From: Microbotryum silenes-acaulis
Taxonomy: Eukaryota > Basidiomycota > Microbotryomycetes > Microbotryales > Microbotryaceae
Reading direction: 5' to 3'
Length of the DNA stretch: 64,000 nucleotides
NCBI GenBank assembly: GCA_003665825.1
Contig: QPFY01000004.1
Coordinates: 1,178,001-1,242,000 of the forward strand
Shown here: positions 51,311 through 63,410 of the stretch, piece after piece
Layout: each line of letters begins with the position of its first letter
Position numbering within the stretch: position 1 is the first letter of the stretch
The notes under the pieces: model-generated
Seen by the model: only the letters and a program-made list of their open reading frames with translations
Database searches by the model: none
What the model was told of the DNA's origin: nothing
Translations under genes and position numbers: made by a program

Positions 51311-53614
51311 TTAAATCCTCCGTGAACCCTTGACCTTGGCTTGCGCCCGCCGGGCAAAGAACAAAACACTGGCCCCGAAGAGCATGGAGCAGCCTATAGA
51401 CACGTGGATCAAGCACACACAGCGGGATCAGTACTACCGATCGCGAACGCGAAAGCACAGCCGATCGAGTACCGCCTCTGGACTCACCGGCGAAGACAAC
51501 AGGCGCGGTAAAGGTCGTGGGTGTCCAAATTACTAATTGACCGGCGATTGGAGAACCCTGTAAAGAAGAGATTGAATTGAGATCGTGAGCCAAGGCTACC
51601 ATCAGACACGTCTATCGAGCCAGGCTGCGGAGACTCACGATGAGGGCAGCAGCGCCGATGAAGACGAAAGGCAAGCCCATTCGAACTCTACACGCAGCGG
51701 CCGGTCAGCGATTATCTCGATCTGTGGTGCCAATTACACTCCGGTTCGGGCTCACCCTATCTCCGAGGGATGCGTTGCACTGCGTGAGGGACAACTCAAA
51801 ACACAATGAGCAAACTTTTCCCACACCATCGGGCCCGTGACGCAGCGCTGCAAGTTATGCACTCGTTACCCAAACGACTCACGTCGAGGCAAAAGCAGGC
51901 CCTACGAGACTGACGTAGGCTCCGCTCAAGAATCCATAGAGCAATACGAACACGATCACACCCGCCGAAGAGCTCGCGGCAAACATGATGAAAACGCAAG
52001 CCCCACTCAACGTCACCGTCGGCAGCAACACGTTGAAAGGGCCGACGCGGTCGGCGATCGCGTTCGGGATCGTTCGTCCGAAAACGGAAGCGGCGTTGAG
52101 AATCGCGAGCGAATATGTCGTGATGGTAGGATCGACACCCTTGATAGTCAAGAAGTACTAGTAGACAGGATATGGACATGCGTTAGGATGAGCCAAGCTG
52201 GCGTGTCTCAGAGCATGGACCAAGTTGACAGGCGCGACGAGCGGTCAAGGAGCTCCGTGCGTTGTGCGCACGCGCTCTTCGCTTGTGCTCCTTTCTGTTT
52301 ACTCACCTGGATGTAAAAGAGCGGGACAAATAGGCCCATTGCGACAAAGAATGCTCCTGTTGTGGCGAGTGTGAAGCGTGGTTCTCGGAAGAACTTGAGG
52401 GGTTGGACTTTGGCCGCACCTGGGGGCTTGGGCGGTGGCGGACTGGCACGCATCAGCAAATTGATGGCGACAGAGCAACCCAAGACCAAGTAGGCGGTGT
52501 CTCGGATGGCCTCGCCAAACGCCTTCTTCGCGAGAAGACTGTTGATCATGATGGGGAAGATCACACCTACGTCACCGTGGTCATCAGCGACACGTCTCAA
52601 GAGCAAAAGTCTTCCCTTAGTCGTAGAAGCGGCGTGACATACCTCCAATACTTGAGCCCGTCACGGCGAATCCCATAGCGAAGGCACGTCTACGCTTCCA
52701 GTTTTGGGACAGGACCGAGATCGAGGGCAGAAACATAAAGCCCATCGCAATCCCCATGCCGAAGCCTGTTTCGAAGGATCAAATCATGTCAGCTGGCTGA
52801 GGTAGACTTTGCTCGTGATGAAGCACTGACCTTGGGCAAGGATGGTCTGCCAAAACTCTTTGCACAAGGATACCATGAATAGGCAGAACACTAGAAGAAT
52901 CGAACCGCCTCCCATAATGTACTGGAAGTAACCCTGCATCACAAACGCAAGGAAGAGCAAGGCAAGGCCGTGGCGACGCGTGTCCGATAGACGGAGTCCG
53001 AAAGATCAGCGGCGCATTGTCACTTTTCACATGTGCATCACCGCCTTGCGTTTGATCAAATTCACCTTGTCGTATAGTATCCCGCTGACAAGGCTCATGG
53101 TGAAAAGGCACCAAAGCTGTATCGAGCCGCTGTGAGTCCGTGACGACGCAAGTGGAGGTGGAGGGACCGCGTCAATTCACGGAAGCGACCGAAGACGTCC
53201 GTAATGAACCACTCACATCCATGCGATATCTGAGGAAGACTTGTTTGAATATTGGTTCGCCTTGTAGTAGTCTTGCAGAGCGCCAAAGCCGGCATTATAA
53301 CCGCTATAACCGGTGACGAGTCAGCCGCGGCCCCCTCTGAACGCGGGTCGCGGAGGGACCGGGGCCCAGGCTCGTCGTACTCACAAAGTGATGATGAGAG
53401 TGAGCCATGCCCCGAATACGTTCAAATAGCCGCGTAAACCTCCCTCCACGAAGTCTGTCGGAACCGCCGGCGCTGCTGCGCCTTCCTCTATGGCCTTGAG
53501 CTCGACCTTGCCTTCCCACGTCGCGGGGTTGGACTCGGCCAACGAAATCGACGACAAGTTCTCCACCGCCGCATGGGCGTCATGGTCGCTCGTTGGGTTC
53601 GCAGTAGTCGTCAT
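51311..53614 (-). CDS. MFS transporter of the monocarboxylate (MCT/MCH) family
   Basis: Twelve-helix plasma-membrane carrier related to yeast Mch proteins; possible cargo includes monocarboxylates, riboflavin or secondary metabolites, which sequence cannot decide. Eleven exons: 53614-53385, 53303-53217, 53129-53066, 52933-52831, 52765-52643, 52566-52307, 52157-51883, 51779-51756, 51687-51639, 51557-51488, 51393-51311 (455 residues). The cytoplasmic N-terminus ends at EGGLRGYLNVFGAW, the family start of helix 1. Further signatures: FGYNAGFGALQDYY, IGSIQLWCLF, GFGMGIAMGFMFLPSISVLS, QNWKRRRAFAMGFAVTGSSI, GGVIFPIMINSLL, and EIGVRMGLPFVFIGAAALI spread over three exons, one of only 24 nt. The final exon ends ARRAQAKVKGSRRI. 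Confidence 0.93.
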
Positions 53615-55212
53615 CGAAGTTTCACCTTCGTGGCCACCGACGAATCGGAATCGGTGACGTAGTTAAGTTGGGCCAGGTCTGACTCACTACTGGGTCGGTG
53701 TGGGGTTCTGGCGTGACCAATGACCGACTCGCAGTCTAGACGTCCTCGCCGAGTTTCGGCAGTGCCGGCCGTTCCCGGCAGCCTCGGGCTCTTGCTCGAT
53801 GGATTATGTAATCCCTGAAGCTCTCTACTAGAGCTGAAGGTTTGTTCAATGAGAATTGGGGGGCGCGAGCTTGGGAAATTGGCGACGGTCTCAACATTAC
53901 TAATTCCCGTCGGTGGGGGGCGGCTCCGGCACGGGCCCGCGCGCAAGGCCAGCAGCCGCCACAAACCTGCAGAGACTGGCGCGGACCGGCGCGGAACCGC
54001 GCGGACTCGTACAACGTCCTATAGGCGTGCACTTTTTCTGATAGCTGTGTAATACGAGCATCAACATCTCAGTAGCTCAAGGTACAGCCTCCTCGGAGCT
54101 CCGCGGACTAGTTGATCAGTCACGAACGGTGCTCAGTCGGTCCGACAAACCAGTCAATGGTTTCAAGTGGCATTGTCTCCCGGGCCCCACCTTGCGGCGA
54201 TGTCGATCTTTTGTTTAGTTTTTTTGATGGATGTATTTCAATAACAGTATAATTATGCTAATACCTAGAAACCTTTGGAAAAGTCGGAGGGAAGGCAGTT
54301 AAGCCCACTGGCTAGGCTAGTAGTGGACAGGCTCTCCCAGAGTCGCACGGGCACTAGTATGCAACCGACCTTTGGAGGCTCCTTTCTGTAGACAATGACG
54401 CATCAATTGCTCGGTATTAATACGCTTGGGTGAAAACAGGTCCTACAGCGCCGACCAGGTCGAAAGCGGCGGTGGCAGCCGACGCAATCCTGTTACAGGA
54501 TCAGCGACGCGTCAGACTCCGAGGTTGTGAGACAGGGCGATCATTAATTAAGCCTAAGCGGGCCATCGCCAGCCATCGTCGCTTAAATGAGGAGATTTAC
54601 AGCCGGGCAGCATGGCAGCGCAAAAAGTTTTCAGGGTTGGACTCTACAGATACTCTCCACAGCCGGTCATGTACCATCAATATCTAAGTAGATCGTGACC
54701 GTAGGCAACATGCGTGCAATTGAGCTTCCCGTCGTGAGCAAGGCATGATTCAAATTTAGCCGCGGATCCTGTCGACTCGTCGAGGTTCAGGCCGAAGCTT
54801 AGACATCTCAAGTCACTGCAACAGGACAAATTTCTGAGCGGGAGGGCCAGCAGCCGCGGAGGCTCACCAGGATGAACCGAGCGCTGGCATGCTGACAAGC
54901 GAGATCGGCGCTCAGCCTCCGGTCGTTCAACCGTCCCTGGCGCACATCTTCTCGCTCCGAGCCTCCGACGCCCTTTAGGACCTACCTATTGCTCCAAAAG
55001 ACCCGTACAGTACATGCCCACGACGACAGAAGGATTCATCAGCGTGGTATCAGAATACGTCGCTGTGACACAACTCCACGCGCAGCAACGGAATCGTCAA
55101 ACTTGTCAGTGTCGGAAGGTGATCGTCGTCGACTTGCATTTCTCGAGGGGGCTTCGCCCAGACCAACACCGAGGGTCGGGGTCCACGAGCTCTGGTTCTG
55201 CGACAAACAATC
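53615..55212. other. 1.6 kb gene-poor region
   Basis: GC-rich near the MFS start (cgcggaccggcgcggaaccgcgcgg around 53978-54003), then AT-richer with ttttttgatggatg near 54215. No conserved frame or RNA was recognised. Exons of the next, poorly understood gene may start near 55014. Confidence 0.4.
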
Positions 55213-56236
55213 GTGGTGAACGCGTCGTGGACGTCAGTATTCCGCAACGACAGCATGCCGAAGACCACGCCCACCAGCTCGTCGGCGACAACATCGTCAT
55301 CAAGCAGCTTGTATGCGGCGCCATCATCGGACCCCGGCGCCGGAAGCAGCCCCGTTGATGCAACTTCAGCCGCTCCGCAGTACTGGAAGTTCGGTCAGTC
55401 ACAGCTCAGATCCAGCACTTTGATCGACACCTCCAATCGATTTATTGACACATCGTATTGACACTTCGTTGTCCCGTGTGAATATTTTCGTATCCTCTGA
55501 TATTTTTTCCTCTTTTTCTCGTACAGCCCTCATCGTGGTTGCCGTCATCTTGTTCGTGGCGATCCTGATGTCGCGCAAGCTCCCGCGACCCCTAAGACGT
55601 CGGCAGAGCTGCCGACAGCTGGGCGATGAATGCGACGTGCACGACGAGACAACTCCGAGGACTCCAGAGATGAGCTCTCGCACGATGGGGGACCGCCAGA
55701 GTCAACGTAGCAATTGCCCCAGCCTAAGCTACTTCAGATCAGCAGGCTCAATCGCCGCGAGGGGGCGACGACCGAACCAAGAGCGATTGTCGCCGGAAGA
55801 GGTGCAAGCGAGGAGGCGTGAATCTTGTCAAGTCCACCGAGCTTTACTACAAGCAGGCTTACTTCTTCCCGACACCGTCCATGTACCTGCGCGTCGTTCA
55901 CGAACTCATGGTTCGGCCGATCGAGACCTTGTTGGACCCTTGCCTTATCGACAGTGGCTTTCAGAGCGACATCGATAACAACTTCGGGAGCAGGGAAGGC
56001 AACACAATCAAACTCAAGAAGAAGGGCTCGGTCTTCCGAGATATACCCGGAACGTCACCCAGGGCGAGCAGATGCTTCACGCCGGCGAGCCAAAGAATGC
56101 GGGTGCGTCAGACGACGACGAATCAGACAGTGACTCGGACGACGTCCCACTTGGAACTCGACAGCTTCCCTTCGTGCACATTCTAGCGCATGATATTCAT
56201 CCCAGCATTCCATTGTTGGCGCACCTGCGCCATTGA
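55213..56236 (+). CDS. unrecognised single-pass membrane protein, frame disturbed, 5' end unknown
   Basis: Not recognised. The coding signal is a Ser/Thr-rich ectodomain (around NDSMPKTTPTSSSATT), then QYWKF joined across intron 55394-55526 (GTCAGT...TACAG) to the transmembrane helix ALIVVAVILFVAILM and a basic tail (SRKLPRPLRRR). A later frame (from ~55738) reads KSDCRRKRCKRGG, STELYYKQAYFFPTPSMYLR, VVHELMVRPIETLLDP and IKLKKKG; it connects if 55701-55737 is a 37-nt intron. Near 56018-56045 the coding pattern jumps to a third frame (TQGEQMLHAGEPKNAG, ASDDDESDSDSDDVPL) ending with TGA at 56234-56236. The jump needs a one-base indel or an intron I cannot see. The start is unknown: the frame is open upstream of 55213 without an ATG. 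It could be a pseudogene or contain an assembly error. Confidence 0.42.
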
Positions 56237-57414
56237 GTTGGGATCTAGGTGGAGCCGGGGCACTCAAATTCTCGACGATTGAACAGTGAACAGAATCGTG
56301 GCCGAGGGGCAATGTTGTGCGTATCTCTCCTACTGAGATGTCACGGGGGTTATGTCTTGGTCAGAATAGATACTTAGCTTTCTTCTTTAGTGTGTCGTAA
56401 GCATTTGACCACTCGCATTTACAGGAACAACATGCTTTCTAGCTGTCTTCGAGTCCGAGTCGCTGGATGGAACTCCGCCACATCAAGACCGGTTTAGCTG
56501 GCAAACTCGAGCGTCGGATGCAGTTGCGAGAATGTGAACGAACAGTACTGCAGGGTAAACGCAAGAAGAAGAAAAATTACAGGCACTTTTTAAGGCAAAA
56601 AGGATCGATGACGCGTCGCGAAGACCGCCGACTCGGCCCAGAATACGACAAGAACGAACACGTAGATTGGCGCACAAGGTGGGGAAGGGTGCGGAGTAGG
56701 TACCGCACATCACATCGAACTGAATAGCCTACAATTGAGGGCTACGAAATCAAGTACATCATACATGTATGGGCATGCATCACTGTGTGCCTGGGTCTTG
56801 TGGGTCATCTCATTAATTGCACGGATATACACTGTCGTGGACTGCCATGCACTACATGGCGCAGGGAATCGGACCCGAGCATCGAGACTGCACGCCGGTG
56901 CATACGGGTTCATCGCTGTGCATTGATGTGCACACGTTTGTATTGGTATTCCAGAGTGTCGATAAGGGTCCTACACGAGAGTGGACTTCGTCCGACTTCA
57001 TCTCAGCCTACTCCGAAGGTGTTGAGTTGCTCGGGGAGCCTGAAGAAGCTCACTTGCCCTCCAATCGATTCCCCCCTTGCACGTTTCTGTCAAATGTGCC
57101 ACAGGTATTGCCACTCTGTCGCTGACTTTTCATACCGTCTACGGTCTCGCTAATTACTCCTCGTGGATTATGCTCCTCACCCTGCTCCTACTCTGCGTCG
57201 GCTCGACGTGCTCTCGGCGGTGGGCGCAGGAAGGCGTTTCGCAACGAAGCAAGTCGCGAGACCTGACCAGTTCTTAGCGTGCACGAGGGTGCATAAACTC
57301 CGGATAATCCGATTCCAGGTGGTAGACCTACTTTGAATTACCTTCATGTATGAAAAGAACGTAGAGCTCGGAGGGTCGTATGCAAGAGGTGCGAGCGGTG
57401 GAAACAAGTGTACA
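56237..57414. other. gene-free region downstream of STE20
   Basis: 1.2 kb. Short plus-strand frames around 56785-57277 have hydrophobic stretches but no start context, intron logic or family pattern. No gene is called. Confidence 0.4.
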
Positions 57415-60400
57415 CTACTTTGTAGATTTGGCGGCTTGTCGAGCTGCAGCGATGAGGGGAGCGAGGGTCTTGAGAGGTTGGGCCTTCTTGAAAAAGGGGT
57501 GGAGCAGCAACTGGGCCGCGGTCGGACGCTTCTCGGTATCGACCTCGAGGGCCTGCTTGAGGAAATCGCGGAACACGTCCGACAGCTGCTCGGGATTGTT
57601 GATCGTAGGCGAGCCATTTGTTGCGATTAGGTACAGCGCGCGTAGCTGAGGTTCGTTCAGGTAGGGGGGTTCGCCATCGACCATTTCAATCGCCATTATG
57701 CCCAACGACCAGATGTCGACCTTGGGTCCATATTCCTTGCGCGTCACGACCTCCGGGGCCATCCAGTAAGGTGTGCCGACCATTGTCGTTCGCTTTGCGT
57801 GTTCGCCTTGGATTTGCGCGCAGAACCCAAAGTCCGTCAATTTGATGTCGCCTTGCAAGCTGAGCAGAACGTTGTCGGACTTGATATCGCGATGAATCAC
57901 GCCGTGCTCGTGCAGATGTTGCAGACCGTCGAGGACTTCACGAGACACGGCGGCAATTTGGCCCTCGCTCATGATGTTGCACGTCACCACGTCCGTCAAG
58001 GAACCGCCCTCCATGTACTCCATGACGACCCACAGATCGCCTTTGAGCAAGAAGGAGTCGATGTAGTTGACGATGTTGCGGTGAGCGGACTCCTTCATGA
58101 CGAGGATTTCGTTGATAATGAGATCCTGCTTGGGTTGCTTCTCGAGGTTCATTTGCTTGATCGCGACCGAGAGATTGGTGCCGACCTGGTACGCGGTGTA
58201 AACACCACCCGACGCGCTGCCGGGCGGGACAAAATACAACAACAGATCGTCAGCGATGCATGCAGCAAATGTCACCGAGGCTCAAGATGCGAAGTACCCT
58301 TGTCCGATCTTGACGAGATTGCGATAAAGCTTGGTCGGGTCCGCATCGGTGCAGATGGCCTTGAGCCGCTCCACGAGGTCGCCAGCGTCCTTCTTCCTCT
58401 GCTCGCGTCGGCGAGGCGTTGGCTTGGCGACTTCTCCGCCCGCCGGGATCGCAGTTGCACTCGTCGGTGAAGGCCCTGCTGGCGCAGCATCAGGGATTTG
58501 AGGGGCGGCACGATGTGGTGTCGACGAATTTACACCACTCGATGACGACGCTGCGGCAGATGCTGCCGCCACTGCTGCCGCTTGGCGAATGAGGCCGTCT
58601 GCTCTCGACGCCGCAGCGGCAGTCGCTTGTGACGGTTGGAACGACTTGGGTGGGAGGGGCCCAGGTGAGGTCGCAGTGCGCTGCGACGGCGATCGGTCGA
58701 GCGTCTTGCTGGGAATCGACACGGTTCCAGCAGTCGTTACGCCTGACAATTGCTGTTGAGACCAGTCGGGGATGGGCGCGTGGTAATCATACCGGTCCGG
58801 TGACGTCGGCGGGCGCGGATCACGCGCGACTGCTCGGTCCTTCGGCGGCGGCGGTGCTGGTCTTCCAAGGCCATTGAAGGCGTTCGACGCCGGCGGCGGG
58901 GGAGGGCCAGGAGCTTTACGGAACCCTGGAGGCGGTGGCGGGGCCGCACGAGGCTGCTCGAACTGGCCCTGACGGCTGCTCATGGACGGTGCGGTGGTCG
59001 AAGACAGGGTCGCGTGGCCCATTTTGTTCCAAACATCGTCCTGCTCGGCACCAGCCTGTGCATCGGCGACTTTGGTTACGTCCTGGTAGAACGCTACAAT
59101 CTCGGCCACGGCCTGCGGGTGGGCCGCCTGCTCTTCCTTTGTGACGCCTGAATCTTGCAAAAGCTGCTGCCACTCTTTGGGCAGTCCCTATTCGCGCGAA
59201 GAGAAGCCGACGAGAGCCACATGTTAGCCTAGCGGTGAAATAGTCAAGCACATCCCCGTCGGTGGCACGTACTGTGAACTCTCCAATATCCGGGTTGTAG
59301 CCAACGTGGGTTAGATGGACAGGATCGTAGGGAGTCGAGATCTCCACCTTCTTGCTCGGGTTAGAAAACACATCAGCTGCAAGGGGGTTTCGAGACGACG
59401 AAGATGAGTGGGGCCTTGGAACGCGTTCTGATGCCTTTGGATTTGCGTGAAACTCACCGAGGAAGCTTCCGAACCCCCCCTTCTTGCTCTTCTCTCCCTT
59501 CGCCGACATCCCTATCTGCCCGTCCCCTCGGGCGCTGGTGGGACTGTCGCTAGCGCCTCGATCCCATTCGTTGTCGGGTATTCGGTCCGGCCGCGGTGGG
59601 AGGGGCTGACCCGCTCGCCCCGACAATAAATTCGCCGAGTTTGACGGCCCTGTCCAACGCTCCGCGGAAACGTCGGCGGCCAAGCCTGCCGCCACGGCTG
59701 TGGCGGGGTCGGTGAGAAGGGAGTAGCCTGCAGGGCCGCCGAGCGAAGCCGAAGGGGTATGATGGTATTGCCTCGCCGCGTAAGCGTGTTGGGAATGCGT
59801 GTTGATGCTCAGAGTAGGTTGAGGGTGCATGTTGAGGGAGGTGTTGGACGAGTTGGCGGAAGTGGACCCACGGTAGCCACCTGAGGAGGTCGAAGGCAAC
59901 GCATCAGACAGCTCCCGCAACGAGCCCGATGCTGGTGGTGGGCCGGGTCGCTTCGGACCATAGTTCGGTGCTCCGTCGACGACTTCCCACGCATTGCCAA
60001 ATCCTCCAGACGACTGATTCGACAGCCCCAAAGAGGGCTGCCGTGTTGGTGTAGACGGCTTTGATGAGGACGGCGACATGTTACCGAAGGTTGCCGATGA
60101 TTGCATCGGCGGCGTTCTCGCTTGGCTCGTCGGGGGTGGAGGTGGCGGTCTCGAGGGTTGATACGAGCCAGGCGCAGCCCCAGCGCCGTTGGATGACGCC
60201 AAATAAGGTGGCCGGCTGCTCGGTACGTACGAACTTCTAGCCGCCCCGCCTCCCCACGAAGTGCGGTTCGGTTCCGCATGCCCAAGCCCGTGGCCGTTGC
60301 CTTTGGACTGCGACGATGTGGAGGGGCTGTCGTACTGGGTTGGTCCCGGAGGCGCAGGTGCCTGACGTTTGGGGACGTAGGAGCCTGCAGAATAACTCAT

Positions 60401-60628
60401 CGAGCCCGAAGCTGACATATTCTGCGGCTGCTGCTGCAGCTGCGATGCTTCACGAAATTGGGTGTCGGCGGCGTAGTTCCTCGGCGGTGCGGCCGAAGGA
60501 CCAGCCTGCTGTGAAGGTGCGGTTGCTAAGGATGCGTACTGCTGGTGGATCGGTGAGCCGGACTGGTACGCATTATTCGGTGAATCGTGGCGTCGTGGCG
60601 AGATGGGCCGAGCTCCTGATCCGGACAA
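57415..60628 (-). CDS. STE20: p21-activated protein kinase Ste20 (PAK)
   Basis: Cdc42/Rac effector Ser/Thr kinase acting in polarity, mating and filamentation MAPK signalling. Exons: 60628-59458, 59376-59273, 59187-58298, 58216-57415. The first ~390 residues are Pro/Ser/Gln-rich. The CRIB motif [15 protein letters not shown] (exon 2) binds GTPase; it continues [20 protein letters not shown] poly-Pro/Ala linker follows. The kinase domain begins at [18 protein letters not shown], with [10 protein letters not shown] (ATP Lys), [32 protein letters not shown] and [17 protein letters not shown]. No PH domain is seen, so it is Ste20- rather than Cla4-type. The N-terminus is unresolved: the frame is open to 60628 and beyond without an ATG. 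The first in-frame Met is at 60418 ([10 protein letters not shown]); alternatively an upstream exon joins at GGATCAG|GAG near 60620. Confidence 0.93.
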
Positions 60629-62279
60629 TCCAGTAGACGGGGTCGGATCCGAACGAATGCGCCGGAGCCGATACGAGAGGTTTCCGTAGAATGAAGGTAC
60701 GGCCCGCGGTGAAAGCGCGTGGAAGGATAGTCAATATGTTTGAGCAGATGAGGGTAGAGATCAGGTTGCGTCCGCGTGGATGACGGCAGATCGAGCGAGC
60801 ACACGGGGTCGCGCCAGGACGTGGACATGGACGTGGGGGTGCAGGATGACGGCGGAACCCGAGCGCCGACGCGGAAGGAGCAACCACCACGTATAGCGAG
60901 AGAACGACAGTACCGCAAGCGAAAGAGCCCCGACAGGACGAGATGGGTCGGCGTCGTAGGCAGGGACCAGAACGAAACGGACCCGGACCGGGTTCGGATA
61001 ACAATGGGAGAAGGGGGGGGGGCAAACGGGCAGGGGAACGCCAAGGAGGTCAGGAGAGGAGACAGAGCGGGCGTTAGCAAGGGCGGTGTGGGGAGACCAG
61101 GACCAGAACATGCGATTCCTGCGGAAGGACTTCAAAGGGATCCGCCAGCTACCATTGCAAGCTCTTGCCTACGCGGCGAGGGCACGCCGTGCTGGGACCG
61201 GCGGTGGTCGGTGGTCGGTCGTCGTCGTGTTTTGTCGCGTGGCTGAGCGCGCGGCCCCACAGGTGGGCCACCGCTAAACCAACCAAGACGAGCCACACTG
61301 CATCCACCCCTTGCACGTAGCGCATCGCGGGGGGATCCTCCAAGCACTCTGTCTCGTCGGTGGGGTAAACCTGCCAAGATGGCGAACTGGTGTATCCAAG
61401 GCGAGGCTCCGTTGGTCGTGTGCTGCTTGCTGGCTCTGCTTCCGGGCACCAACACCCACCCACTCGAGGGGCGGCGCACACGCATACACTCGGAATCCAG
61501 TCACCCGTCGCCAAGCCCGCGTGGAAGGCAAGCTGCAGCGTCGAGCTCCAAAGCGGCACCCGACCCCGTTCTCCAAAACCTGCACCTGGAGAGTGTGACT
61601 AACCTGTAAAAGCATCGACGTGGTGGCGGATTACGGGCGCCATCGAATTGGGAATCACAGTCCCTGGTTCAGTCACGCCGGGGGAAGACTGAAACGTAGT
61701 AGGCTGGCGCTAGCTCGCTCTGGCAGTGGCACCGCGACCAGGTTCTACCAGGTCTGACCCTGTTCTGACCAGTTGGCTCCTTTGGGCGAGTTGGACCCGA
61801 CTCATCGCGCTCGAGTATGTGATTCTTGAAGACTTTGAGCCAATGGTCATGAGGTAGGCCTCCTAGTTCTTTCCCGCAGACTAGAAGAGGGTTTCAAACA
61901 ATGTGATGGCTCTGCTGGATTCACAACAGTGCTAAATAAACAGAATTTTGGACTGGTAACGGATTCGAATTTCAAATCCGTGGTGCATGCGCATCTCGAT
62001 ACGTGCACTCAAAAACTACAAAACACGAAAAGGGTTCACGAGGGAGGCTCAATGTAGGAGTTGGATCTGGCTAGGCTAAACAAGGACAAGTCGCCTGCCA
62101 CTTAGCACCGCCAGCGTAAGAGTTCCGAGGTGAAACCAATTCGAAAGCAACAGAAAAAGAAAAGGGGACCTTGTCGACCTAGGTGGAGATGGCTTGAAGA
62201 CCGTGTGCAGCTAGATTGATGCGTACACTATAAGTAAGCTACCTGGTACCATAGGATTAGGGTACATGCTACTCACGAA
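60629..62279. other. STE20 upstream region, long and gene-poor
   Basis: 1.65 kb. Pyrimidine-rich on the minus strand next to STE20 (60640-61080), with an 8-9 G run at 61014-61022, consistent with a long 5' leader. An imperfect hairpin (cggatt...aatccg) lies at 61962-61983. No gene is supported, although an upstream STE20 exon may hide here. Confidence 0.35.
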
Positions 62280-62344
62280 TGTTAAGGGTACCGTGAACCT
62301 CCTTTCATCCGAGCAGGTGAGATCGGTCCACTCGGTGACGCAGT

Positions 62345-62554
62345 GGAGGCTACTGTGTGGAGTGTAGGCGAGGATCGAATCGTCAGCCCCGCGTCGTCAA
62401 GGGCCGGCGAGCACGATCGAACCATCGATCGATCAAGGGTCAAAGCAAAGACTCACGGGGTACGATCAAATGCAAGCGGTCTTGTGGACCAGGAACAACC
62501 TCAGTGACATGCCGTAGGCGCCATTCAACACTCGTCGACGAGTGGATAGGCTGA
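62345..62554 (+). other. Cys/Arg-rich open frame, unrecognised
   Basis: Reads SGGYCVECRRGSNRQPRVVK, then a basic Ser/Arg-rich stretch, KCKRSCGPG and TCRRRHS before a stop at 62552-62554. The Cys-x2-Cys-Arg start resembles the CxxCRARRR segment duplicated downstream. No function or gene structure can be assigned. Confidence 0.3.
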
Positions 62555-62784
62555 TGGCAAGCCGTAACGCAGTGAGAGACGGTAAGGTCGGAGGCAGTGG
62601 CGAGGTGGGAAGCGAGAGATCGCAGTGAGAGGGGAGAGGGGAGAGGTGGTGTGGGGAAAGATGATGGAGGTGGTGTGGTGAAAGATGGACGCGAGACGGG
62701 TAAACACGAGACGAGTCAGTCCGACCCTACGCCACACGAACACGATCACAGCTAGGTGGTTACTCACACTTTTGACGGTGGGAG

Positions 62785-62900
62785 GGATCGAGCGACAGAC
62801 TCTACCACACCACAAAGGCCACCGTTTCGTATCCTCCTGAAAAGGGGGGCGATGTCGGCAAGATTAAGTGGTGCACAAAGTGTAGAGCGCGTCGACGAGG
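62785..62900 (+). repeat. CxxC-encoding duplicated segment, copy 1
   Basis: ~115 bp, closely matching 63295-63410. One frame reads DRLYHTTKATVSYPPEKGGD then VGKIKWCTKCRARRRG. It begins after an acceptor-like gcgacag. Confidence 0.8.
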
Positions 62901-62939
62901 GAAGGAAGGAGGGGGAGGGAGGCTGGGGAAGGCAAATTG

Positions 62940-63185
62940 GGAGGGGTCAAAGACGAGTGAGGTGAGACGACAACGATAAGACGCGGTAAACGAGAGACGA
63001 GGTAAACGAGATGCGAGGTGAGATGGGATAGGGTGGGATCGGGTGAGGGGAGGTCAAGGTCAAGGTGAAGGTGGAATCAAGGTGGGGTGAAACGAGGGTC
63101 AGGTGAGGTGAGAGGTGAGGGGAGAGGAGTGTCGAATGAAGTTGAAATGAGGGGGGATGAAGATGAGAGGTGGAGGTGAGGTGGA
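62940..63185 (+). repeat. polypurine tract rich in gaggtgag and gtcaaggt units
   Basis: About 245 bp in which the plus strand is mostly A and G, with degenerate short repeats (gaggtgag, ggtcaagg, gaggtaaacgaga). It lies between the two copies of the CxxC segment. Confidence 0.85.
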
Positions 63186-63294
63186 GGTGGCGTCGCCACG
63201 ATCGAGTCAGCATCACCGCTCGAGGCACAAACAAGCTCGCTCGAGTCGCACCAGGCATCAATCAACTCACAGGTAGAGAGGGTGGGAAGGGGGG

Positions 63295-63410
63295 ATGATC
63301 GAACGACAGACTCTACCACACCACAAAGGCCACCGTTTCGTATCCTCCTGAAAAGGGGGGCGATATCGGCAAGATTAAGTGGTGCGAGAAGTGCAGAGCG
63401 CGTCGACGAG
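63295..63410 (+). repeat. CxxC-encoding duplicated segment, copy 2
   Basis: Second copy, ~511 bp downstream of the first. The same frame reads DRLYHTTKATVSYPPEKGGD then IGKIKWCEKCRARRRG and runs on into a Lys/Arg/Glu stretch. Changes between copies are Val/Ile, Thr/Glu and a silent Cys codon; there is no frameshift or stop. Confidence 0.8.

Noticed and set aside
56785..57277. Possible small membrane protein on the plus strand
   Set aside because: Hydrophobic residues occur, but start codon, frame and splice signals are inconsistent and the frame overlaps the 3' flank of STE20.
61149..61615. Overlapping open frames on both strands upstream of STE20 as a possible first exon or separate gene
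   Set aside because: Several frames are open on both strands because of low stop density; none joins the STE20 frame with a good donor and none has a recognised motif.
61955..61990. A tRNA T-arm-like sequence (ttcgaat/ttcaaat with flanking ggatt...aatcc)
   Set aside because: The pairing is an ordinary hairpin; neither strand gives a 5-bp T-stem with the TTC loop in the correct place, and no acceptor, D or anticodon arm fits.
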